Assembly: GCF_947502065.1 (NCBI RefSeq)
Contig: NZ_CANMYE010000007.1
Span: forward strand, 99,132 to 163,131
Reading direction: 5' to 3'
Length of the DNA stretch: 64,000 nucleotides
DNA from: an uncultured Pseudoteredinibacter sp.
Lineage (GTDB): Bacteria > Pseudomonadota > Gammaproteobacteria > Pseudomonadales > Cellvibrionaceae
Position 1 is the first letter of the stretch. The number at the start of each line of letters is the position of its first letter. Positions 25,614-35,066 of the stretch are shown one piece after another. The position numbers were made by a program, and so were the translations under genes. The notes beneath the pieces were generated by a model. It made no database searches, was not told the origin of the DNA, and was given only the letters and a program-made list of their open reading frames with translations.

Positions 25614-28600
25614 TTGCTTGGTTTACCAAAAACCACGTTGCTGCCAACCTTTTAATGGTCATTATTGTTATTGCTGGCGTGGTTTCCTTAAAGACGCAAA
25701 TACCCTTGGAGATCTTTCCGAGTGTAGAACCCAATATGATCAATGTGTCGGTCAGTTTGCGAGGTTCAAGCCCAGAAGATGCTGAACAAGGTTTAGCGAT
25801 GCGGATTGAAAACGCAGTGGCCGATCTAGAGGGTATTAAAGAGCTGAGCAGCCGATCGGTAGAAGGTGGTAGCACCGTTAGCATTGAAGTTGAGGACGAT
25901 TACGATCCGCGTGAATTGCTGGCAGATGTGAAAGCACGAGTCGATGAAATCAATACCTTTCCAGTTGAAGCGGAGCAGCCGATAGTTGCACTGGCGATTC
26001 GTAAGCGAGAAGTTATCACCGTCGCCGTTTCAGGTAAGTTAAGCGAGCAAGAACTGCGTCGTTACGCTGAGAAGGTTCGCGATGATTTATTGCAGATCCC
26101 TGGCATTACTCAACTAGAGTTAGTGGGTGTTCGTAATTATGAAATGACCTTAGAGGTCAGCAAAAATACGCTAAGAGAGTTTGATCTTACCTTAAATGAT
26201 ATTGCCGGAAAGGTTGGCGATGACTCATTAGATCTATCGGCAGGCAATGTAAAAACAGATGCAGGCGAGATCTTAGTGCGATCAAAAGGGCAAGCTTATG
26301 TGCGTGACGAGTTTGAAGGCATTCCAGTAAAAACCAACAGTGATGGCAGTGTTATTCCATTAGGCAGTGTGGCCAATGTTCGTGATGGCTTCGAAGAGAC
26401 GCCATTACGCAGCCGTTTTAACGGCGAGCTGGCGGTTATGATTGAAGTCTATCGTGTTGGTGATCAAAGCGCTATTGAAGTCGCCGAGAAAGTACGTGAG
26501 TACATAGCAGCCCAGCAAGATCGCTTGCCACATGGTTTAGCACTAAGTTACTGGGATGACGATTCAGAAATCGTAAAAGGCCGCTTAAGTACTTTGCTAA
26601 GTAATGCCATGCAAGGTGGCATACTGGTATTGGCATTACTGAGTTTATTCTTGCGCCCTTCAATTGCGTTTTGGGTGTTCCTTGGGATTCCCGTGAGCTT
26701 TATGGGCGCATTTATATTAATGCCGTTCTTTGGTGTCACGCTAAATGTAATGTCTTTATTCGGTTTTATTTTGGTGCTGGGTATTGTTGTCGACGATGCG
26801 ATCGTAACCGGGGAAAATGTGTATAGCCACCTTGAGCGAAGCGACAGTGGCTTAGAGGCTGCTATTCAAGGTACACGTGAAGTGGCCGTGCCGGTGACCT
26901 TTGGCATTTTAACTACCGTTGCTGCATTTATGCCGATTGCCTTTATGGAAGGTCGCCGAGGCGCTTTCTTTGCACAGATTCCATTTATTGTGGTTCCGGT
27001 TCTTATATTTTCATTAATCGAATCAAAATTTGTATTGCCAGCCCACTTGAAAAATGTTCGTTTTAAAAAAGAGCCGGGTCGTATCTCCCGCTGGCAGCAG
27101 AACTTTGCCAAGGGTTTTGAACGCTTTATATTGACTTCCTATAAGCCAATGTTGGCTGTTGCTTTGCGCAACCGTCTAAATACTTTACTGCTGTTCTGTG
27201 GAGTATTTGGGCTAATTATGGCCCTGATTATGACAGGCTGGACACGCTTTGTATTTTTCCCAAGAATTCAAAGCGATACCGCCAGAGCGTCGGTGGCAAT
27301 GCCTGCCGGCACAGCATTCGAAGTTACCGATCAGGTTGTTCTGAAAATGGTGAATGCTGCGATCAGTATTCAAGACCGCTATCGTGATGAGGCTAGCGGT
27401 GAAAGTGTGGTGAAGAATATTTACTCCAGCACTGGTCATAGGGGCAGTGCTGAAAATGGCAATGTGCGTTTTGAGTTGGTGCCATCGCAGGAGAGGGGCC
27501 CTGATTTAAGTACGGCACGTTTAGTAAGAGAGTGGCGAGCTTTGATTGGAGAAATACCAGGAGCTGAATCACTAACGTTTCGTGCAGAAATCGGGCGCAG
27601 TAGTGACCCAGTTGATGTGCGCTTGAGCTCCAACAATGTCGCTGATCTAGAGCAAATGGCTGAGCAGTTAAAGCAACGCCTCGCAACATACCCCACGGTT
27701 TTTGATATTTCGGATAACTTATCCGATGGTAAGGAAGAGTTGCGCCTAGAGCTAACTCAACAGGCGAAAACGCTCGGTATCAGCCGCAGCCAAATTATCC
27801 GCCAAGTAAGGCAGGGTTTTTTCGGAATCGAAGTGCAGCGTATTCAACGTGGGCGTGACGAGGTTCGTGTTATGGTTCGCCTACCCGCTGATGAGCGGCG
27901 CGCAATTAGCGATTTGCGTAATATCGATATTCAAACCCCCGCCGGTTTAGTGCCTTTAGATGAGCTTGCCCGCCTTGTGCCAGATAGAGGGGCATCGGCG
28001 ATCTATCGTATTAATCAGCATCGCACAGCAAGCGTGATAGCGGATTTCGATAAAAATAATACCAATGCCACGGTGTTATACCGAGATCTAGGCGAGTTTT
28101 TAGACGAGCTAAGTGCGCAATACCCTGGGGCCAGTTATAGCTTGGTGGGTGAAGCCCAAGAACAACGCGACTCTTTTTCGTCTCTTGCTATGGGCTTGGC
28201 CTTAGTTTTATTTGCTATCTATGCTTTGTTGGCGATTCCCTTTGGTTCCTACTCGCAACCATTTATTGTAATGTCGATTATTCCCTTTGGTGCGATTGGT
28301 GCGATTGTTGGCCACTGGATCATGGGCATGGATTTAACCATTATGAGCCTGTTGGGCTTGTTGGCTTTGATCGGTGTTGTGGTGAACGATAGCCTTGTAT
28401 TGGTGGAGTTTTGCAATCGTCGTAGGCAGGAACTGGCGGCAACTATGCCATCAGCTGAAGCACTTATGGAGTCGGTATTGCAAGCGGGTGCGGCACGCTT
28501 TCGCCCAGTGATGTTAACCTCTCTAACCACTTTCTTAGGGCTAATGCCATTGTTGTTTGAAAAGGCGGTGCAAGCTCAGTTCCTAATACCAATGGCGGTT

Positions 28601-28729
28601 TCTCTGGGCTTTGGAATTTTATTCGCCACCCTGGTGACATTAGTTTTAGTGCCGGTGAATATTCTATTACTTGAAAGTGCCAAGCTGTGGTTTCGTAGTG
28701 AACAAAAGGCTCCGGAGGGAGCCTTATAG
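25610..28729 (+). CDS. RND-superfamily efflux permease (HAE1-like)
   Basis: Proton-driven inner-membrane efflux pump of 1039 residues with duplicated halves of six transmembrane helices each and large periplasmic porter loops (about 35-330 and 550-860). TM4 carries VLGIVVDDAIVTGENV, with the paired Asp of the proton relay. Other signatures are the N-terminal NHVAANLLMVIIVIAG and the second-half GLLALIGVVVNDSLVLVEF. Substrate class cannot be read from sequence. It overlaps the adaptor by four bases; the SDR gene downstream is convergent. Confidence 0.93.
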   Translation: MIAWFTKNHVAANLLMVIIVIAGVVSLKTQIPLEIFPSVEPNMINVSVSLRGSSPEDAEQGLAMRIENAVADLEGIKELSSRSVEGGSTVSIEVEDDYDPRELLADVKARVDEINTFPVEAEQPIVALAIRKREVITVAVSGKLSEQELRRYAEKVRDDLLQIPGITQLELVGVRNYEMTLEVSKNTLREFDLTLNDIAGKVGDDSLDLSAGNVKTDAGEILVRSKGQAYVRDEFEGIPVKTNSDGSVIPLGSVANVRDGFEETPLRSRFNGELAVMIEVYRVGDQSAIEVAEKVREYIAAQQDRLPHGLALSYWDDDSEIVKGRLSTLLSNAMQGGILVLALLSLFLRPSIAFWVFLGIPVSFMGAFILMPFFGVTLNVMSLFGFILVLGIVVDDAIVTGENVYSHLERSDSGLEAAIQGTREVAVPVTFGILTTVAAFMPIAFMEGRRGAFFAQIPFIVVPVLIFSLIESKFVLPAHLKNVRFKKEPGRISRWQQNFAKGFERFILTSYKPMLAVALRNRLNTLLLFCGVFGLIMALIMTGWTRFVFFPRIQSDTARASVAMPAGTAFEVTDQVVLKMVNAAISIQDRYRDEASGESVVKNIYSSTGHRGSAENGNVRFELVPSQERGPDLSTARLVREWRALIGEIPGAESLTFRAEIGRSSDPVDVRLSSNNVADLEQMAEQLKQRLATYPTVFDISDNLSDGKEELRLELTQQAKTLGISRSQIIRQVRQGFFGIEVQRIQRGRDEVRVMVRLPADERRAISDLRNIDIQTPAGLVPLDELARLVPDRGASAIYRINQHRTASVIADFDKNNTNATVLYRDLGEFLDELSAQYPGASYSLVGEAQEQRDSFSSLAMGLALVLFAIYALLAIPFGSYSQPFIVMSIIPFGAIGAIVGHWIMGMDLTIMSLLGLLALIGVVVNDSLVLVEFCNRRRQELAATMPSAEALMESVLQAGAARFRPVMLTSLTTFLGLMPLLFEKAVQAQFLIPMAVSLGFGILFATLVTLVLVPVNILLLESAKLWFRSEQKAPEGAL

Positions 28730-28761
28730 ATCGAGCTGATGTAGGCAATGAGCCGCCGCGA

Positions 28762-29541
28762 TTAGCTTTGCGAGCGGCCACCGTCAACCACTAGGGTGTG
28801 GCCAACCACATAACTGGATTGATCTGAGCACAACCAACAGATCGCATTGGCAACTTCGTTACTGCGCGCCATGCGCTTCAAAGGGATTCGAGATTCAATT
28901 TCTTTTAAGCGGTTCTCAGGGCTGGGTGCGCCGTCGATCTGTTGTTGAACTCTTGGCGTTAAGGTTGCGCCAGGAGCTACTGAATTGATACGAATACCCT
29001 GTTGGATATATTCCAAGGCCAGCGATTTGGTAACACCTTCTAAACCAAATTTTGCCGCGCTAAATGCTGCTGCACCAGGGGTTGCTGATAGCCCATTTAC
29101 GGAAGAAACATTGACGATCTTGCCGCCACTAGCCATCAAGCCAATCTCTTTTTGCAGGCAAAACATTTGCGACCATAAATCGGCATCAAGAGTTTCCTTA
29201 AGCTTGGCAGTTGGCACATTACCAAACAGGCCATGGGAAGCCACAGTGGGTGAGGCGTTATTCACTGCCAAATCCAGACGGCCGTAATTTTGTTCGATTC
29301 GCTTAAATAAAATACCGGTTGCGTGTTCGTTATTGAGATCTGTAGCGATAAACTCGACTTTTTCTTTGAGTTCGGGGTTGTCGGCGACCGCCTTGTCCCA
29401 GTTCTTCTGGCTGCGGCTACAGCATATGACGGTTGCGCCTTGCCTCGCTAATTGGGTTACCGTTGCTAAACCAATACCTTGGCTGCCACCGGTTACTAGG
29501 GCGATCTTGTCTTGAAATTGCATCTCACTTGCATTATTCAT
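28762..29541 (-). CDS. SDR-family protein with Phe in place of the catalytic Tyr
   Basis: Short-chain dehydrogenase/reductase fold of 259 residues. Cofactor motif TGGSQGIGLATV, NNASP, catalytic Ser in NVSSVNG, and VDGG near the end are all present. In the YxxxK catalytic motif the Tyr is Phe: the segment reads GAAAFSAAKFG, with codon TTT. Lys is retained. The usual hydride-transfer chemistry should therefore be impaired, unless another group replaces the Tyr; a non-catalytic or altered role is possible. Convergent with the RND pump gene, with only about 30 bases between. Confidence 0.88.
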   Translation of the reverse strand: MNNASEMQFQDKIALVTGGSQGIGLATVTQLARQGATVICCSRSQKNWDKAVADNPELKEKVEFIATDLNNEHATGILFKRIEQNYGRLDLAVNNASPTVASHGLFGNVPTAKLKETLDADLWSQMFCLQKEIGLMASGGKIVNVSSVNGLSATPGAAAFSAAKFGLEGVTKSLALEYIQQGIRINSVAPGATLTPRVQQQIDGAPSPENRLKEIESRIPLKRMARSNEVANAICWLCSDQSSYVVGHTLVVDGGRSQS

Positions 29542-29624
29542 AAATGGGTCCGGTTCAAATGGTGGGCCGATCTAGGGGGTTAATACAAATATAGCTCAAG
29601 CCTGTGAATTTGCTTGAGCAAGCA

Positions 29625-29659
29625 AGCCGCTAAAGCCAAGGCTTGGACTTTAGCGGGCT
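29625..29659. terminator. imperfect hairpin downstream of the amphi-Trp gene
   Basis: AGCCGCTAAAGCCAAG (29625-29640) pairs with CTTGGACTTTAGCGGGCT (29642-29659) with two bulges. It lies downstream of the amphi-Trp gene on the minus strand and upstream of the SDR start. There is no T-run on either strand, so a terminator role is doubtful. Confidence 0.35.
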
Positions 29660-29705
29660 ATGCCGCTGTAGATAGTGTTGATAGCTTAGGATTGAAGAAG
29701 AGTGC

Positions 29706-29930
29706 TTAATCGTTTTGCCACTTGATTTGAAACTCGATTTCTTCTTCATTGCCTTCGCGCTCATGCTCAATGTTGTATATTGCGCGAACCGGCACATAGA
29801 TGCGCTCGCCGGCGATTTGAATCTCGAATTTGTCTCCGCTCTCTAGGGCGTCGGCTAGACGACGTAATTTGGATACAAATTCGGCGGTTGAATAGGCTTT
29901 TTCAATATCGCGATCACTTTTGTTACTCAT
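29706..29930 (-). CDS. amphi-Trp domain protein
   Basis: Protein of 74 residues matching the small amphi-Trp family: a helical N-terminal AEFVSKLRRLADALESGDKFEIQIAGERIYVPV block followed by an acidic strand ending in EEEIEFQIKW, with the characteristic late Trp. Molecular function of the family is unknown. I use ATG 29930 rather than the in-frame ATG 29966, because the latter would overlap the preceding gene by 32 bases while the former starts 4 bases after its stop. Co-transcribed with that exported protein. Confidence 0.75.
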   Translation of the reverse strand: MSNKSDRDIEKAYSTAEFVSKLRRLADALESGDKFEIQIAGERIYVPVRAIYNIEHEREGNEEEIEFQIKWQND

Positions 29931-29934
29931 AGTG

Positions 29935-30294
29935 TTACTCACTGTCTGATGAAGTTGCTTCTTCATTAGACGAGCCTTTTGAGCAAAGGGGAAGTTTTTC
30001 TAATACCGGGCGCAATATACTCAATTCTTCTAGGGCTTTGCCGTTTTGCATGATTTCACGGGTAACGATATGCCATTCGCTAGCGGACAGTTGCTCATGG
30101 AATGTCGTCATAACACATTGGCAATGCTGCCATGCTTGCAGGAGCGACTGACTATCACGATATTCGGCCTCCATGCAGCCAGCTCGAATGCCCACTTTAA
30201 AGGTGAATAGCTGCCAGCTACTTACCGGCTTGGCACTAATATGGTGGCTAAAAAGAGTGCTCATCAGAATGATGAGGCTAAGACATAGCTTCAT
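29935..30294 (-). CDS. small exported protein of unknown function
   Basis: About 119 residues with a signal peptide (MKLCLSLIILMSTLFS, cleavage near ISA-K). The mature part has four Cys (GCMEAE, HCQC, PLCSK) and a Ser/Glu-rich acidic tail ending in SSDSE. ATG 30294 is preferred to TTG 30306. It is followed by the amphi-Trp gene after 4 bases, and that linkage is the only clue. Not recognised. Confidence 0.65.
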   Translation of the reverse strand: MKLCLSLIILMSTLFSHHISAKPVSSWQLFTFKVGIRAGCMEAEYRDSQSLLQAWQHCQCVMTTFHEQLSASEWHIVTREIMQNGKALEELSILRPVLEKLPLCSKGSSNEEATSSDSE

Positions 30295-30404
30295 TGCTCT
30301 GCTCAAGGTTGAGTGATTTGAAGGGCATTAAAGCATAGATGTGAGTGGCAAACTACGCATTCATAGAATGGGGGCATAAGCCCCCAGTAAAGCGTTAAGG
30401 TTTA

Positions 30405-33083
30405 TTAATTCTCTGCTCTTTTTATTCTCTGTTCTTTGCTGAGATAAATAGCCTCACCATCTACCTCTAAGTGAGCAGAGCTGTGTACAGTGATCTCACC
30501 TTGGAAATCTGGATTTAGCTCAAAAGCTTGCCGAAAGCTTTTGGTTTCGTAAGGGGCGATACTAACTTCTTGCGACTTGACGCTATCTAAAACAGCGTGG
30601 CTTGGCATAACTTCAATGCGCAATTTACCATGGGTTTTTCCAGAGTAAGGACCGGTGAGTTTGATCAAGTTTTGCAGCTGACCATCGCGCAAATTATTTC
30701 GATCGACCAAGCAAACGCCGTCAAAGCCTGGCTTGTCAAAATCTCGTGATAGAGAAAAGGTTTTACCACGCCAATTGATATTTTGCTTTAACTGCAGTTT
30801 ATCAGCTTTGACGTTATGTAACTCTGATACCGATTGATTGTTGAGCTCTATAGCGAGCTGCTGATCTAAGCTTTTTCCTTGTTGTATCCAGCTTAGTTGG
30901 TTCTGTACCTTGGCTTTACCGGAAATGGTACTAAGTAATTGTGGTTTGCCATGGTTGTAACGTAAATGATTTTGAATGCCGGAAAGTTGTTGGAGCGTGC
31001 TGTCGCTAGCGCTGTTTAATAAGTTATTCTCGATTGCTAAGAGTTGCTCGGAAGCCTTGCTGTGTTGAGTATCGTCGGCGACTAAAGGATAAACTGCTAT
31101 CAGGTCTTTGTCGCAAGTTGTTTTGGCGCCTGATTCTTGTTCGGCTAAACAAGCTCTAAACACTCTTTGCAAAAGTGCGATATCAGAAAACTGCCAAGGA
31201 TTGCTGAGTTGCATCTCAGCCTTGGGGTTTGCCTGCACGTCATTTTTCGGGAACTGTAAATAAGGGGTTAAACGGTGGCTTACATCATTTGCCAACAAGC
31301 TAATTCCTTGCTGCTTAATGGATTGATATTCCTGTTCGGTAAGTTGAATTTGTTCTTTTTGGCTAATGACATTGCCGCCCTTTAAACTTCGAAGCTCAAT
31401 ATCAATGGATTTATCGTTAACCGTTACATTGAGCCCAAGCTGTGACCCTTGCCCATTTTGTTGCTGCAAAGCGAATAATAATTCTGAGCTAAAGGCAAAA
31501 GCTTGATGGCTTTCGCCTTCAAAAATCAAGTAGCGCCCCTCTTTTATCCATAGTGGCTGATAGCTATCTTTGCTGTAGTCAGGGCGTTTAACTTTGTCGT
31601 CTTTTTTGCTGGCTTGATAGTCTTTGCGATAGGCGAGATTTGTTTCGCTCAGCTTTAAACCAAGGGCTAAGCCAACTTGGCCTCGATGCAGTTGGCCTTC
31701 TTGGTAATCAACAAGTAGGCCAAATTGAGAACCATTTGGAGGGTCAATTAAGGGGCTCGCCTGCGGGCCGGGAAAGTCCGCGGCATTACTCATTTCACTC
31801 AGTAGCTTACCCTGGGGGTTGATACCAATATCTAGACGCGGTTGCTGCTTTTCTTCTTGCACGCGAATCCAATAAGCACTGCCGTCTTGCTCCCAAGGGC
31901 CCGAGGCAATATGGAAGCTGCTGTGTTGGCTTTTGACATAGGCTGCAAATTCTTTTTCAAGTGCAGGCCAATCCGGAAAAACTTCTTTCAGTAAACGGTT
32001 TGCAGTGGGCAAGGTAGCTTCTGAGTGAGGGTTGGCTGCCATCAATCTATCGCGGAACCAAGCAAAATACTGGGCCCGCTCTGGGTCGCTGAGCAAGAAA
32101 TGAATGATGAAGAAATTCAACCCTCGCTTAAGTGCTGGGTTGTCATTAATTTCGGCAATGCTGGGTTCGCCGCCTGCATAATATTGTTTTAAACCGCTAA
32201 TCAAATAGCTCATTGGGGCGCGGTCACGCACCATCACGGCGAGCTGCTGGCGCTCAGGGTAATAGACATGGCTGGCGATGGAATCGGCTAAGCCTTCGGT
32301 AATCCAGTTTGGCGCCCAGGTCGAGTGGCCAGTTAAGGCCATATGGAAGGCATGCATGGTTTCATGGATGACGATATAGCGTTGGTGTTGCTCTCGGCTA
32401 GACGGGAAACTATATCCGGCGCGGTTGTAAAACATGGTTTCGCCACCCGCGTTCTTGTGCACGCCTCGTCTAAAGCCATCATCCAACATGGTGTTGCGGG
32501 TGCTAACACGGCTTTTACCGTAGACAACAGCAATGCGCTGATTTTCGATATTTGCCGGTTCAGCGCCAAACAACTCTACATAATGAGGGTAGGACATCTC
32601 CAATAGCTCGAGATAGAGTTTAACTTTTTCCTCGGGCAAATCGCTTTTGATGGCAAAGTGTTTGCTGACCCACCATTCGTAGCCCGGGCTATTGGCTATC
32701 TTGCCGGCGCTATAGGTATAGGGGATCTGGCGGCCGACTTTGCGGATGTCCATCTCCAATAAGGTCGATAGACGCCCTTCTACCTTTACCTTGGCGTTCA
32801 ATTGATCCGGCCTAGGTATGATGGCGCTTACTGAAGGTTGGGCAATCTCTGGGCTTTGACTGCGCTCTTTGGTACTTGATTGCTGAGGGCTGCAGGAGCT
32901 TAGGCCAAATGCTGTCAGCAGGCAGGCTGCAGTTAGGCTAAGCCCCTTAAAATAATGACTGGGCTGCAGGTCTATAAGTCGAGGAGTCAACTGCGACTTG
33001 GGCTGCACATCAGCTTTCGAAATAGGGGCGTTATTGTCTAGCGGTTTAGGGTTAGAGCTGATCTTATTGTTCTGAGTCGCCAT
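30405..33083 (-). CDS. lipoprotein metallopeptidase (HExxH, gluzincin-like)
   Basis: Predicted zinc peptidase of 892 residues. Numbering from ATG 33083, HETMH lies at 240-244 and ITEGLAD supplies a third ligand Glu at 263, the gluzincin spacing. A lipobox FGLSSC (Cys 64) follows a hydrophobic helix, but about 45 polar residues precede it, unusually long for a lipoprotein signal. ATG 33083 has AAGG seven bases upstream, and the longer frame from 33125 would run through the shared operator. The remaining 600 residues look like beta-rich accessory domains. The operator at 33109-33125 is shared with the POT transporter, suggesting peptide release and uptake in one regulon. Confidence 0.82.
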   Translation of the reverse strand: MATQNNKISSNPKPLDNNAPISKADVQPKSQLTPRLIDLQPSHYFKGLSLTAACLLTAFGLSSCSPQQSSTKERSQSPEIAQPSVSAIIPRPDQLNAKVKVEGRLSTLLEMDIRKVGRQIPYTYSAGKIANSPGYEWWVSKHFAIKSDLPEEKVKLYLELLEMSYPHYVELFGAEPANIENQRIAVVYGKSRVSTRNTMLDDGFRRGVHKNAGGETMFYNRAGYSFPSSREQHQRYIVIHETMHAFHMALTGHSTWAPNWITEGLADSIASHVYYPERQQLAVMVRDRAPMSYLISGLKQYYAGGEPSIAEINDNPALKRGLNFFIIHFLLSDPERAQYFAWFRDRLMAANPHSEATLPTANRLLKEVFPDWPALEKEFAAYVKSQHSSFHIASGPWEQDGSAYWIRVQEEKQQPRLDIGINPQGKLLSEMSNAADFPGPQASPLIDPPNGSQFGLLVDYQEGQLHRGQVGLALGLKLSETNLAYRKDYQASKKDDKVKRPDYSKDSYQPLWIKEGRYLIFEGESHQAFAFSSELLFALQQQNGQGSQLGLNVTVNDKSIDIELRSLKGGNVISQKEQIQLTEQEYQSIKQQGISLLANDVSHRLTPYLQFPKNDVQANPKAEMQLSNPWQFSDIALLQRVFRACLAEQESGAKTTCDKDLIAVYPLVADDTQHSKASEQLLAIENNLLNSASDSTLQQLSGIQNHLRYNHGKPQLLSTISGKAKVQNQLSWIQQGKSLDQQLAIELNNQSVSELHNVKADKLQLKQNINWRGKTFSLSRDFDKPGFDGVCLVDRNNLRDGQLQNLIKLTGPYSGKTHGKLRIEVMPSHAVLDSVKSQEVSIAPYETKSFRQAFELNPDFQGEITVHSSAHLEVDGEAIYLSKEQRIKRAEN

Positions 33084-33108
33084 AGCGAAACCTTGCTTGT
33101 TGACTGGA

Positions 33109-33125
33109 TTGTATATTTTATACAA
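33109..33125. promoter_or_regulatory. regulon operator, site A (TTGTATAnnnTATACAA)
   Basis: TTGTATA-TTT-TATACAA, a perfect 7-bp inverted repeat with a 3-base centre (extended by one more A/T pair). It lies 26 bases upstream of the lipoprotein peptidase start and about 205 bases upstream of the divergent POT transporter. The same palindrome occurs at 40249-40265 and 50200-50216. Likely bound by the GntR/FCD regulator encoded at 36689-37345. Confidence 0.75.
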
Positions 33126-33330
33126 TATGCCTGTTTGTAGAACAAGGGCTGAAGCTTGGATTTGTGGTCTAGCCGCTGTGTTAGTAAGACATATGTTAGA
33201 AAGCCATATATTAGTAAGTGATGTTTAGTAGGAGCTAGCGTAGAAGGGACTCACAGCTTGAGCTTGTTCAGCCTGCAAGCTATGGTCTTCGGGCGAAATC
33301 AACAATAACAACAGATGATGGCGGCAATAC

Positions 33331-35031
33331 ATGTCAACAACAGTAGCTTCAGTGGCTAAAGCAGGTTTCCCTCGCTCGTTCTATGTCGCAAATGGCATGG
33401 AGATTTTCGAGCGATTAGCCTGGTATGGCTTTTTTACAGTGTCTTCCGTATATATGACGACCCCGGTTGATCAGGGCGGTGTGGGATTTACAGAGTCACA
33501 GCGTGGGGCCTTACAGGGAATTATTCCTTTCTTTTTATATATCCTCCCTGTGATCACTGGAGCCTTAGCTGATCGCTACGGTTTCAAAAGAATGTTTCTT
33601 TTGTCATTCGGGATAATGGCTCCGAGTTACTACCTACTAGGGCAAGCCAGTAGCTTTGGTGGCTTCTTTGTGGCGTTCTTTGCAGTTGCTTTGGGTGCGG
33701 CATGTTTTAAGCCGGTGGTGCAAGGCACTATTTCCCTAACTACCAATGCCAGCAATCGGAGTTTGGGCTTTGGTATTTTTTACACCATGGTCAATATTGG
33801 TGGATTTGCGGGCCCTTTTATTGCTGGGCATGTACGGGCGATAAGCTGGGATGCCGTGTTTTTAATGTCAACTCTTTGGATTTGTATTAATTTCTTTCCT
33901 GCTGCGTTTTTGTATCGTGATCCAAGAGACCAGGTCCACAAAGATAAACAAGCTGAGAAGAGCCTGAAGGAAGTGTTACAAGAGGCTCAGGAAGTTTTGG
34001 GAAATGCTCGCTTTGCAATGACGATCTTCCCGTGCATTATTTTATTGATGTGTGCTGGTGCTGATTGGTTGAGTTATCTAATGGCGTTTGGCGGGATCAT
34101 TGCCTGGCTGTTGTTTAATGTGCTGTGGGATCGTTTCGCCCAAGAAGGGAGTAGTGCCCCTTGGTGGCAGCAAAAAATTCACGTCAGCAATGTTCCTTTT
34201 GCAATCTACCTCGGGGTTCTGTCTGGGTTTTGGGCGATTTATAATCAGTTGTTTTATACTCTACCGTTATTCTTGCGGGACTATATTGATACGGCAGACA
34301 TCATAAGCTTCGTATCGTTTTTTGGTCAGGGGGCTGTGAATTATTTTGCCAGTGTTAATGTCGAGGCGTTGACGACGAAGTTGGAGGCATTGGCGAGCTC
34401 TGATGCTACTAGCACTTTGTCGGCATTGCGTCTTGAGCTTGTGCATCTAAAGGTAATGGTACCCGAATCAGAAATAGCCACCTCGCTGGAGGCAATTCGT
34501 CAGGGGGCTTCTGCCAATCAAGTTGCTTTGCAATGGCAGCAACAGTATCGCCAAGTTAACCCTGAATACATTATCAATATTGGTTTTGCGATGATTATCC
34601 TTGGGCAGATTGCGGTGAGCTATGTTTGTCAAAAATTTAAAGCCATTAACGTCATTATCGCTGGGGTCGTTATTTTTATTCTAGGCCTATTGGTTGCATT
34701 GCTGTCAGGTAGCGTTGCACTGGGTGGCAGTGCGATTGTGCTTGCGGTTGTGATGATGTCCTTTGGCGAAATGGTAACCGTACCGAAGAGCCAGGAATAT
34801 GTCGCCAATATTGCCCCTAAGAATCAAGCAGCGCTTTATATGGGTTATTACTTTGTATCGATGGCTCTGGGCTTCTTATTTGCCGGGCTCTTATCGGGCT
34901 GGGGCTACGGTACCGTCGCCAAAGAATGGGGGCAGCCAGAGTTGATGTGGGGTATTTTTGCCGCTATTGGTTTGCTGACCTCAGCAGGGCTGTGGTGGTT
35001 TAACCGCCGTTATGTTCGAGTGGCGGATTAA
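33331..35031 (+). CDS. proton-dependent oligopeptide transporter (POT/PTR2 family)
   Basis: Inner-membrane MFS-type peptide:H+ symporter of 566 residues. The family start motif appears as NGMEIFERLAWYGFF (ExxER-type, TM1), followed by ALADRYGFKRMF and GRxxxP-like central blocks. At least 12 hydrophobic helices are visible, with a large polar insertion at about 345-405 between helices. The C-terminal half retains EMVTVPKSQEYVANIAPK. It shares an intergenic region and operator with the lipoprotein peptidase, so imported di/tripeptides (plausibly Pro/Hyp-containing) are the expected substrate. Confidence 0.9.
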   Translation: MSTTVASVAKAGFPRSFYVANGMEIFERLAWYGFFTVSSVYMTTPVDQGGVGFTESQRGALQGIIPFFLYILPVITGALADRYGFKRMFLLSFGIMAPSYYLLGQASSFGGFFVAFFAVALGAACFKPVVQGTISLTTNASNRSLGFGIFYTMVNIGGFAGPFIAGHVRAISWDAVFLMSTLWICINFFPAAFLYRDPRDQVHKDKQAEKSLKEVLQEAQEVLGNARFAMTIFPCIILLMCAGADWLSYLMAFGGIIAWLLFNVLWDRFAQEGSSAPWWQQKIHVSNVPFAIYLGVLSGFWAIYNQLFYTLPLFLRDYIDTADIISFVSFFGQGAVNYFASVNVEALTTKLEALASSDATSTLSALRLELVHLKVMVPESEIATSLEAIRQGASANQVALQWQQQYRQVNPEYIINIGFAMIILGQIAVSYVCQKFKAINVIIAGVVIFILGLLVALLSGSVALGGSAIVLAVVMMSFGEMVTVPKSQEYVANIAPKNQAALYMGYYFVSMALGFLFAGLLSGWGYGTVAKEWGQPELMWGIFAAIGLLTSAGLWWFNRRYVRVAD

Positions 35032-35040
35032 TAAAGCTCT

Positions 35041-35066
35041 GCGCCTACCAGTTCTTAGGTAGGCGC
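35041..35066. terminator. candidate convergent terminator hairpin
   Basis: GCGCCTACC (35041-35049) pairs perfectly with GGTAGGCGC (35058-35066), between the POT transporter stop and the end of the oppositely transcribed small membrane gene. There is no T-run on the plus strand and only GCTTTATT on the minus strand. Confidence 0.45.

Noticed and set aside
29625..29659. Strong intrinsic terminator
   Set aside because: Stem is imperfect and no T-run follows on either strand; kept only as a low-confidence hairpin.
33084..33125. Upstream 14-codon extension of the lipoprotein gene
   Set aside because: It lies across the operator palindrome and the better ribosome site precedes ATG 33083.
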